This document shows, one piece after another, positions 1 through 5,820 of a DNA stretch of 25,156 nucleotides. The stretch spans positions 1-25,156 of the IMG/VR virus record IMGVR_UViG_3300049811_000652. One strand, written 5' to 3'. The stretch comes from a virus. Made by a program: the position numbers and the translations under genes. Numbering within the stretch: position 1 is the stretch's first letter; each line of letters opens with the position of its first letter. The notes beneath the pieces were generated by a model. That model made no database searches. It was not told the DNA's origin and saw only the letters and a program-made list of their open reading frames with translations.

Positions 1-126
1 GCTGGAACCGATCGGCAATATCCCGCCCGCCGAGGCGGAAGCGAACTACTACGCGACCCTTGAGCCCATCAAAATGGCCGCGTAGGACTTAAGAACCCAA
101 GCCTCCGGCAAACCCAGTGCGGTTCA
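1..126 (+). mobile_element. Right end of an IS3-family insertion sequence
   Basis: The transposase 3' end is followed after about 9 bases by a terminal inverted repeat at about 95-126. Read from the outside in on the minus strand it begins TGAACCGCACTGGGTTTGCC and continues GGAGGCTTGGG, a close match to the common IS3-family terminus (TGAACCGCCCCGGGTTT then a GGAG block). The element therefore ends at 126. The other end and the target duplication are outside the window. The insertion lies about 110 bp beyond the tape measure stop codon, where the distal tail genes would normally follow. Confidence 0.85.
2..85 (+). CDS. IS3-family transposase OrfB, C-terminal end (partial)
   Basis: The window opens inside a plus-strand frame that reads 27 codons and stops at TAG 83-85. 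The residues LEPIGNIPPAEAEANYY followed by a short tail ending MAA match the extreme C-terminus typical of IS3-family (DDE, OrfB) transposases, which integrate the element through a circular intermediate. The catalytic core lies outside the window, so activity cannot be judged. The assignment is supported by the IS3-type terminal repeat just downstream (to 126). It is transcribed toward the prophage tail operon, so it converges on the minus-strand tape measure gene. Confidence 0.85.
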   Translation: MEPIGNIPPAEAEANYYATLEPIKMAA

Positions 127-235
127 CTATCTCGCGGCAGGCTTCTCTGAGTCGCCACTCGATCCGATGGTGTTGAGCGCCCGCACGAAGGATTTCAGCG
201 ACGCCATCGGTGGATAATTCATCACAGGTTGCGTA
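127..235 (-). other. Residual sequence between tape measure gene and IS; possible truncated gene
   Basis: This 109 bp stretch carries no complete gene. Reading on past the tape measure stop (TGA 238-236) in the same minus-strand frame gives an open, protein-like stretch (DELSTDGVAEILRAGAQHHR, then IEWRLREACREI) that runs straight into the IS at 126. In another frame a short ORF from ATG about 222 stops at 127. The first looks more natural and may be the start of a phage or host gene cut off by the IS, but I do not recognise it. A 10-mer, ATCACAGGTT, occurs at 221-230 and again at 235-244, overlapping the tape measure stop codon. Confidence 0.3.
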
Positions 236-3200
236 TCACAGGTTCCGCCTCGCTCGTTCAAGTGCCGAGGCCATCTCGGCGGTGATCTGCCCCTGCGCGC
301 GGCGGAACGAGCCCGCATCCGGCGTCGCGATGTTGAAAGTCACCATGATCGGCGCAGCCTGCTCGCCCCGCTGGTCATAGGCGGCGGTCTCCTTGCGGTT
401 CAGCACCCGCTCGCCGGTCTGGAGGATGGCCGGGACCTCGCCGGGCCGGATGTAGCCGCCGCCATGAAGGCGCGGCGCACCCGCGAACAGCATCGCGGGG
501 ATGTGCCGTCCGGGTCCGCCCGCGCCGACCAGCCCGCCCTCGTGGAACAGGCCGGCGAAGATCTTGCCGAGTTCACCGAAGATGTCGCCGCCGGTCGCCA
601 GCGTCGGCGCGTTGCCGCCGAACAGGAAATTCTTGAGCGGGTTCATCACCGCGAGCTTGATCAGCTCGTTCATGATGTCGTTGATCGCCGCCTGGCCGGC
701 ATCCGCCCACGATTTCCAGTCGGTCTTGCCCTGCGCCAGCAGCGTTCCGAAGCGGTCGAGCGCATTGCCGATCGCACCCTGCAAGGCTCGCTGCGTCGCT
801 TCCTGCCGCTGAAGTTCCGTCGTGAGCTGCTGCACCCGGACGGCGTTCGCCACGATGGCCCGACCTTCCTCGCTCGCGAGGTCGATGCCGCGCCGCCGCA
901 GATCCTGTTCGGCGCGGATCGTGGCCAGCACCGTCTCGCGCTGCTGGGCGGACGCGCCGATCAGGCCGATCTGGGTTTCGATCAGGGCGATCTCGGCGCG
1001 CTGATCCTGCAAGGTGACTTGCGCCTCCGCCTGGCGCTCAAGCGCGAACTGGCGGCGGGCTGCGGCGAGCGCGACCTGTCCCTCGGCTCCCGCCGGATCG
1101 ATCCCTTGCCGCCGAAGTTGCTGCTCGGCGCGGATCATGGCGATGGCTTCCGACCGTGCCGAGGCTCCCTGCTTCAGCAGTTCGACCTCGCGAGCGAGAC
1201 CGGTGTTCTGCTGCTCATAGTCGAAGGCCGCCTCGCGGCCCGCCGTCTGCCGCCCCAACTGGTTGAGCCGTCTGATCTGCTCGCGGGAATAGCTGGCCTC
1301 GGGATCGTTCGGATCGATGCCGAGCCGCTTCAGCTCCTGCTCGAAACGCAGCTGATCGACGCCCTCGCGGCGCGCGGCGGGGCCGCGCCTGACCAGCGAC
1401 AGTTCCCGCTCACGCAACGCGATCTCGTCGCGGCGTCGTTCGATCCCCTGAAGCAGGTCCGTGCGGTTCTGCTCGCGGTAAAGCTGTTCATAGGCTTCGC
1501 GCGTGCGGTCGATGATGCGTCCGAGCTTCTCCTTGGCCTCGCCCTCCGCCAGCGTCTGCGCCGTGATCAGCGGGCGCAGCGCCTGCTCGACCTGCATGAT
1601 CTGCTGGGCGCGCTGGGACGAGAGCGCGCCCGATGCGATCGCTTCGTTCAGGCGGCGCTGACCGTCGATCTGCCGGCCAAGTTCGGATACCTGACGGGCG
1701 GCCTCGACCGCCTGTTCGGCGATCCGTTCCCTTAAAGCCTGCCGCGCGCGGGTCTCCGCGTTGACACCCTCGCGGGCCTGATCGACGAGCCCCTGGCGGC
1801 GTGCTTCCGCGCGTGCGGCGGCCTCAGCGCTTTCGAGATAGGCCTCGGCCAGCGAAAGCGTGGCGCGGATCGAGATTTCGGTGGCGGAGGTCTGCCCCAC
1901 CACTGCCTGCGTCGCCGCATCCACCGAGGGTCGGTAGCGGGCGAGTTCCGTGATGACACGCCGATAGGCCGCTTCGACCTCCGCCACGTCAGCCAGTTTC
2001 GAGCGGACCAGCGGATCGGCGAGCGCAGCGCGCAGCACGCCTTCCTGCGTCCGCAGCCGCTCGATCTCGCGCGCGCCGGGATTGGTGTCGCGGGCGATCT
2101 CGCCGGCGCGGACCGATTGCTCGTTGGCGCGGGCCTCCGCGGCGATCCGACGGGCGCGCTCCTGTTGGTCGTTGAGCTGCCGTTCGAGTTCAGCGATCCG
2201 CCGCTCGACCTGAGGCAGCATGAGCGGGACGACATTGCCGCGCACGTTCGCCCTCAGGCGCTCCTGCTGCCAGCGCAGCAGGTCAAGTTCCTCGGTCGGC
2301 GTGCGGCCATCCACGGCCCGGTCGACAGCCTTGCCGAGCGCGTCGAAGGCGTTCGAGGCCGAGCGCCCGACGAACTGCCAGGCCCGGCCGAGTGCATTGA
2401 CCGCCTGTTCTGCGTCAGCCAGCGAGGGCGCGAGCGCGTTCAGGATGACGCGCTGCGCCTCCGCCCGGTTGTTCTGGTCGACCAGCGTGCGGACATAGGC
2501 GCGGGTGCGATCGTCCAGGAACCGGATGCGGTCGTTGAGTTCATCCGCGCCGCGCAACGGATCGGCCAGCGCGCGGGCGAGTTCCTCCGCGCCCTGCCTG
2601 GTCTCGACGCCGAGCGTGACGCCAAGGTTGCGCGAGACCGCGATGGCGCGGCCCATCTCTTCCGCGCCGATCTTGCCGGTGCGCAGGAAGGCGACCTGCA
2701 TGTCGCGCGCCGACGACACCGAGACCTTGCCGGCCTCCGCGGAGGATTGCGCGACCAGTTCCAGCTGCGCGGCGGTCGCGCCGGACGCACGGCCGACGCC
2801 CGCGAGCGCCGTGGAGACTGCCCGTGTCGAGGCGTCATTGGCGAACCACGCCGCCGTCAGCACGCCAACCGAGACCGCGACGCCCGCGATGACGTCACCG
2901 ACCACGCCGATGGCGGAGCCGAGCGTCATGATCGTGCCGCGCAAGCCGCCGAAGGCCTGCGTCACCTGTCCGCCCTGCTGCATCAGGATGGTCATCGGCG
3001 ACATGCCGGTGGACATCGATGCGATCACGTCGTTCACCGTGTACTGAAGCGTCATGACCTGCTGGGTCGTGAGCTTCGAGGTGGCGCCGACGCCCTTGAT
3101 CGCCTGCGCGGTCTGATCGAAGCGCGATTTCGACAGCGCATTCGCCGCCGCCTGCTCGGCGGTGGTGATCGCGCCACGGCTCGCGAGCGCGGCATGCTCG

Positions 3201-3592
3201 GCGAGTTCGGCATTGAGCCGGTCCTGCGCGGCGGCGAGCGGATCAGGCGTCGCCCGCAGCGCCCGGGCTCGGGCCTCATAGCGTTCCGCTTCCCGCGCGG
3301 CCTGTTCGAAAACCTCGGCTGACGCGCGCGCCGAACCCGCCGCTTGGCGGTCGACGCCCAGAACCTGATTGAACCGCCCTTGCGCGGCGTCGGCCTGCGC
3401 GGCCATGCGTGCGGCTTCCGCCAGGCGCTTGAACCGGGCGGTTTCCCGATCGGTCGCGGCTCCCGTCTTCTCAAGCGCCCGATCGACCTGTCCGAAGGCC
3501 TGCGTGCCCGCCTGTCCCACCTCCTCGAAGGCGCGCTTGACCTCCGCCTTGCCCTCGACGCCGAGGCGGATCGAGACATTGGTGGTGGACAT
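236..3592 (-). CDS. Phage tail tape measure protein
   Basis: This 1118-aa protein sets siphovirus tail length: it is the scaffold round which tube subunits polymerise and is ejected with the DNA. Residues 1-170 are helical and charged. Residues about 175-250 (TLQYTVNDVIASMSTGMSP, then MTILMQQGGQV and a long hydrophobic Gly/Val/Ala stretch) match the N-terminal signature of TMP_2-type tape measures. Residues 250-950 are Arg/Glu/Gln-rich coiled-coil-like sequence with three exact 72-residue repeats. The end (TDWKSWADAGQAAINDIMNE, HEGGLVGAGG, GERVLNRKE) is like lambda gpH C-termini. I chose ATG 3592 because MSTTNVSIRLGVEG looks like a tape measure N-terminus, but no Shine-Dalgarno precedes it. 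The frame stays open upstream through a DUF1799-like chaperone domain, with a GTG at 3826 and the frameshift site at 3928, so a larger product is possible. The C-terminus looks complete. Confidence 0.92.
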   Translation of the reverse strand: MSTTNVSIRLGVEGKAEVKRAFEEVGQAGTQAFGQVDRALEKTGAATDRETARFKRLAEAARMAAQADAAQGRFNQVLGVDRQAAGSARASAEVFEQAAREAERYEARARALRATPDPLAAAQDRLNAELAEHAALASRGAITTAEQAAANALSKSRFDQTAQAIKGVGATSKLTTQQVMTLQYTVNDVIASMSTGMSPMTILMQQGGQVTQAFGGLRGTIMTLGSAIGVVGDVIAGVAVSVGVLTAAWFANDASTRAVSTALAGVGRASGATAAQLELVAQSSAEAGKVSVSSARDMQVAFLRTGKIGAEEMGRAIAVSRNLGVTLGVETRQGAEELARALADPLRGADELNDRIRFLDDRTRAYVRTLVDQNNRAEAQRVILNALAPSLADAEQAVNALGRAWQFVGRSASNAFDALGKAVDRAVDGRTPTEELDLLRWQQERLRANVRGNVVPLMLPQVERRIAELERQLNDQQERARRIAAEARANEQSVRAGEIARDTNPGAREIERLRTQEGVLRAALADPLVRSKLADVAEVEAAYRRVITELARYRPSVDAATQAVVGQTSATEISIRATLSLAEAYLESAEAAARAEARRQGLVDQAREGVNAETRARQALRERIAEQAVEAARQVSELGRQIDGQRRLNEAIASGALSSQRAQQIMQVEQALRPLITAQTLAEGEAKEKLGRIIDRTREAYEQLYREQNRTDLLQGIERRRDEIALRERELSLVRRGPAARREGVDQLRFEQELKRLGIDPNDPEASYSREQIRRLNQLGRQTAGREAAFDYEQQNTGLAREVELLKQGASARSEAIAMIRAEQQLRRQGIDPAGAEGQVALAAARRQFALERQAEAQVTLQDQRAEIALIETQIGLIGASAQQRETVLATIRAEQDLRRRGIDLASEEGRAIVANAVRVQQLTTELQRQEATQRALQGAIGNALDRFGTLLAQGKTDWKSWADAGQAAINDIMNELIKLAVMNPLKNFLFGGNAPTLATGGDIFGELGKIFAGLFHEGGLVGAGGPGRHIPAMLFAGAPRLHGGGYIRPGEVPAILQTGERVLNRKETAAYDQRGEQAAPIMVTFNIATPDAGSFRRAQGQITAEMASALERARRNL
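881..1528 (-). repeat. Three 216-bp (72-codon) coding repeats in the tape measure gene
   Basis: The protein motif IRAEQ-x-LRR-x-GID recurs at exactly 216-bp steps. The GID-containing tetrapeptides are encoded at 881-892 (RGID), 1097-1108 (QGID) and 1313-1324 (LGID). Each unit continues with an acidic segment and a helical run ending in an Arg/Gln-rich stretch. Identity is clearest over about 25 residues and the DNA has diverged, so this is an old protein-level repeat and not a recent duplication. Unit borders are arbitrary. Since tape measure length sets tail length, each unit may correspond to a fixed tail increment (inference). Confidence 0.7.
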
Positions 3593-3928
3593 GGGCGGCG
3601 TTGCTCGATCGCGATTGGGACGGCCGGCGTCGCGGCCATAGGCGGCCACGATGATCGGCTCGATCTCGGGAAGGATGTCGGCGAGCAGCGGCGAGGACGC
3701 ATCCATGGCCTCAGCCAGGGCGAGCACCGCGCCGAAGTCGATGGCGTAGACGCCGCCCATCACGGCGCGAACCTGTCCCGCGCAGCGGCGGATGACTTCC
3801 CAGGCGAGAAGCCCCTCGGCCGTCACCGGCGCGTGCTCGACGTAGGTGCAAGCCCCGCACCGCGATGGACAGGCGGCGCAGTAGCCATCGCCGCCCTCGA
3901 AGTGCCAGCGCGCGAGGGCGATCAGACG
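3593..3928 (-). CDS. Frameshift-expressed extension of the tail assembly chaperone (GT-type, DUF1799-like)
   Basis: This is the -1 frame entered at the slippery heptamer 3934-3928. It gives 112 codons: RLIALARWHFEGGDGY, a Cys cluster (CAACPSRCGAC), then EGLLAWEVIRRCAGQVRAVM and GGVYAIDFGAVLALAEAM. The Gln-Val-Arg, Met-Gly-Gly and Asp-Phe-Gly-Ala pattern resembles DUF1799, the T-type chaperone domain expressed by frameshift in lambda/HK97-like phages, which ties tail tube subunits to the tape measure. It has no good start of its own (only GTG 3826 without Shine-Dalgarno), which supports expression by frameshifting. Unusually there is no stop before the tape measure ATG at 3592, so a frameshifted ribosome would continue into that gene. 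Confidence 0.65.
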
Positions 3929-4299
3929 TTTTTTTCATCGAGCCTCGTCAGGGCCGGGCCGACATAGAGCCGGTCGATGGCGTCGAAGGCGGGCCAGACC
4001 TCGAGCAGCTGATTGATGGCGACCGGGTTCGGATCGATCGGCTTGCCGCCGGCATCGCCGATGCCCTCCCACGCCACGATGCCGCTCAACGCGAGCGAGC
4101 GCGTGAAGGCCGCGCCGGCAGCGACGGTGGTGCTCCTGTCAAGCGGCTGATCGCCCTCAACCTTCGTGCCGAGAGACTCGGCGGCGGCTGCGCGGGCGAC
4201 CAGCATGTCGGCGACCGAGATCGGCCGGAACTGGATGCGCACGCCCGGCAGGATGTCCAGCCAGAACGGATCGCGGGATGGTGTCGAGAGCTTGAGCAA
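3922..4299 (-). CDS. Tail assembly chaperone (G-type)
   Basis: This 125-aa protein lies between the tail tube and tape measure genes, the standard place for the G chaperone of siphoviruses, which holds the tape measure and recruits tube subunits during tail assembly. The start is TTG 4299-4297, preceded by a perfect AGGAGG with 5-nt spacing. The N-terminus (LSTPSRDPFWLDILPGVRIQ) describes a substitution-tolerant beta-rich start followed by an Ala-rich helical body, as in Rhizobium-type tail chaperones. The last codons run GAA AAA AAC GTC TGA, so a slippery A AAA AAC lies just before the stop. Function is inferred from position, size and the frameshift signal, since direct sequence similarity is modest. 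Confidence 0.8.
   Translation of the reverse strand: MLKLSTPSRDPFWLDILPGVRIQFRPISVADMLVARAAAAESLGTKVEGDQPLDRSTTVAAGAAFTRSLALSGIVAWEGIGDAGGKPIDPNPVAINQLLEVWPAFDAIDRLYVGPALTRLDEKNV
3928..3934 (-). promoter_or_regulatory. Programmed -1 ribosomal frameshift site (A AAA AAC)
   Basis: Seven A residues followed by C (minus strand 3935-3928) form the heptamer A AAA AAC in the zero frame of the tail chaperone, two codons before its TGA at 3924-3922. Slippage by -1 bypasses the stop and joins the G-type chaperone to the DUF1799-like frame. Position and sequence match the known frameshift signals between the two chaperone genes of lambda- and HK97-like phages. I did not identify a clear downstream stimulatory stem-loop by eye. 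Confidence 0.75.
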
Positions 4300-4321
4300 G
4301 GGAACCTCCTGGTGAAGCGGA

Positions 4322-5569
4322 TCAGTAGGACGCGACGTCGTTGGTGAGCACGCAGGTCGCGGCGCGGTTCAGCACCGGATCGATCGCGGCCTGGAATGCG
4401 AACGCGGCCTGCACGCCGCCCGGCCCCTGGATCTGACGGTCGCCGCGGGGCAGGAAGACCCGGTGCGCGGTCCAGACCAGCGAAGCGGCTGCGCCAGCTG
4501 CCCAGCGGAACTGAAGCTCGCACGGCAGGCGGTTGGTCGCCTGATCGAGCAGGACGCGGTCCTCGAAGCGGGTGGTGATATTGCCGGTCAGGGCGATGAT
4601 CCCCGGATCGGCATCGGCGATGCGCCCGTCGCTTCGGATCACCTCGACCGCTTCGAGGTTGTTCGAATAGCTGAGTTCCGCCGAGATCACGTTGCCGAGC
4701 GCCACGTTGTTGCGGCGGACCTCGCCCTGGAACTGGCCGAAGCGTTCCAGCACAAACTCGGTGAGCGTGCCGGCCTGCGCCGTCGCGGCGATGGTCTCGC
4801 CCTGCGCCATAATGTTGAGCGAAGCGGTGAGCAGCCCGGATCGCTGCGCCTGAACCTGGAAGCTGTTGATGCGCGCGCCGTAGTTCATGCCGAAGAAGGG
4901 CACGTCGGGAAGCTGGACCTCGATGGACATCGAGGGGAGAGCCTGCGCGCCCGAGAACCAGGTGTGGCTGTTGGCGCCGCCCGACAGCGTCGCCCCCGAC
5001 AAAGTGGCGCGCGTCGGCGCGTTCGTCGCCAGCGTGCGCGCATTGCCGCCCGGTCCCAGCGCCTTGGCAGTCAGATTGACGACCGCGCCAACCGCCGCGG
5101 CCGCAACGTTCGCGCTCGGATTGATGATCGCCGCGAGCGCGGTGGCGGTGAGCGCCGCCGTGCCGCCGAGGTTGAACTGCTGGCCCGTCGCGCCGGAAGC
5201 TACGGCGGTATAGACGGTGCCATCGACCGTCACCGTGTCATTGACCAGAAGGTTGGCGGTCAGCGTGATCGTGGCGGTGGCTGCGGTCGCCGCGACCGTC
5301 GTTGGCGCGCCCATCAGGCCGCGCAGCCAGACACCGATGTTGCGCGTATCCACGGGAACGACGAGATCGCCCATGTTGGTGATCACGTCATAGACCGGCG
5401 CCAGCGGCTCACGGCCAAAGCCGAGGAGTTCGCTGGCAATCAGGCCCTGTTCTTCGCCGATGTTGACCGAGGCGAAGGGCATGCGGCGAAAGCCGGTGCC
5501 GGGCGGTGTGCAATAGGTGGTTTCAAACACGGCGGCGAGAGCCGCGTTCACGCCGCGTGCGCGAGGCAT
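4322..5569 (-). CDS. Phage tail tube (major tail) protein
   Basis: This 415-aa protein is the subunit that polymerises into the non-contractile tail tube. ATG 5569 is preceded by AAGGAG with 8-nt spacing (AAGGAGTATCGATATG). Residues 1-90 (NVAALAAVFETTYCTPP-like start, 'PFASVNIGEEQGLIASELLG', 'DLVVPVDTRNIGVWLRGLMG') and 200-415 (MSIEVQLPD, FQVQAQRSGLLTASLNIMAQ, FEDRVLLDQATN, LQFRWAAGA) are typical of Phage_tail_tube_2-like proteins. Residues about 91-199 form an inserted, Ala/Thr/Gly-rich beta domain (VNDTVTVDGTVYTAVASG). It is followed directly by the chaperone gene 22 nt downstream. The upstream neighbour would normally be the tail terminator, now separated by the GTPase-like insertion. Confidence 0.85.
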   Translation of the reverse strand: MPRARGVNAALAAVFETTYCTPPGTGFRRMPFASVNIGEEQGLIASELLGFGREPLAPVYDVITNMGDLVVPVDTRNIGVWLRGLMGAPTTVAATAATATITLTANLLVNDTVTVDGTVYTAVASGATGQQFNLGGTAALTATALAAIINPSANVAAAAVGAVVNLTAKALGPGGNARTLATNAPTRATLSGATLSGGANSHTWFSGAQALPSMSIEVQLPDVPFFGMNYGARINSFQVQAQRSGLLTASLNIMAQGETIAATAQAGTLTEFVLERFGQFQGEVRRNNVALGNVISAELSYSNNLEAVEVIRSDGRIADADPGIIALTGNITTRFEDRVLLDQATNRLPCELQFRWAAGAAASLVWTAHRVFLPRGDRQIQGPGGVQAAFAFQAAIDPVLNRAATCVLTNDVASY

Positions 5570-5737
5570 ATCGATACTCCTTCGTCGAGATGGTTACGGC
5601 GCTGGTCTGCAATGGCTGAGGGGCTACCGGTTGGCCTGACGGGTTGGACGCTGAATAGCGAAGCCCGCTCTTGGAGCCGCAAGGCAGCAAGTGCGGGCGG
5701 CTGCCACTGCGCGATTTTCGTCCGCATCTCATAAGCT

Positions 5738-5819
5738 GCGTTGTTCTGCGTTGTTCTGATCCGCATTGACAGTGCGATCTACGGTCTGTAGAAAGCCTAG
5801 GAACAACGGAGAACAACGC
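5738..5819. repeat. Two pairs of inverted AGAACAACGC-type repeats flanking a promoter
   Basis: On the plus strand GCGTTGTTCT occurs twice in tandem at 5738-5747 and 5748-5757 (the two are joined head to tail). The reverse complement appears as GGAACAACGG (5800-5809) and AGAACAACGC (5810-5819). The four sites form a near-perfect two-copy inverted repeat separated by about 42 bp, and the promoter-like elements lie in the gap. The right pair overlaps the ribosome binding site and ends one base before the ATG. This is the arrangement expected of operator sites for an autoregulator, or of iterons. Confidence 0.7.
5766..5794 (+). promoter_or_regulatory. Putative sigma70-type promoter of the GTPase-like gene
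   Basis: A perfect -35 TTGACA (5766-5771) is followed after 17 bp by TAGAAA (5789-5794, four of six consensus -10 bases). It sits exactly between the two inverted repeat pairs and 26 bp upstream of the ATG at 5821, so repeat-bound protein would be expected to block it. The Shine-Dalgarno is GGAG at 5808-5811. Confidence 0.6.
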
Positions 5820-5820
5820 C

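Larger units (their letters stand above)
5570..5820. other. Spacer between tail tube gene and GTPase-like cargo gene
   Basis: The 251 bp hold the divergent starts of two transcripts. Near 5575-5580 lies the Shine-Dalgarno for the minus-strand tail tube gene. The middle (5600-5735) has no gene I can support. 5738-5820 contains the promoter and paired repeats of the plus-strand gene. No attachment-site-like duplication was seen with the other end of the insertion (8083-8124). Confidence 0.5.

Noticed and set aside
464-1735. Plus-strand open frame of 423 codons opposite the tape measure gene
   Set aside because: It lies wholly antisense to a confidently identified tape measure gene, is rich in Arg/Leu/Asp as expected of the reverse frame of GC-rich DNA, and lacks a ribosome site.
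2117-3322. Plus-strand 401-codon frame
   Set aside because: Antisense shadow of the tape measure gene with no domain pattern and no start signals.
5548-5766. Minus-strand 72-codon frame in front of the tail tube gene
   Set aside because: It overlaps the tail tube start and the cargo gene promoter, has no ribosome site and no recognisable sequence.
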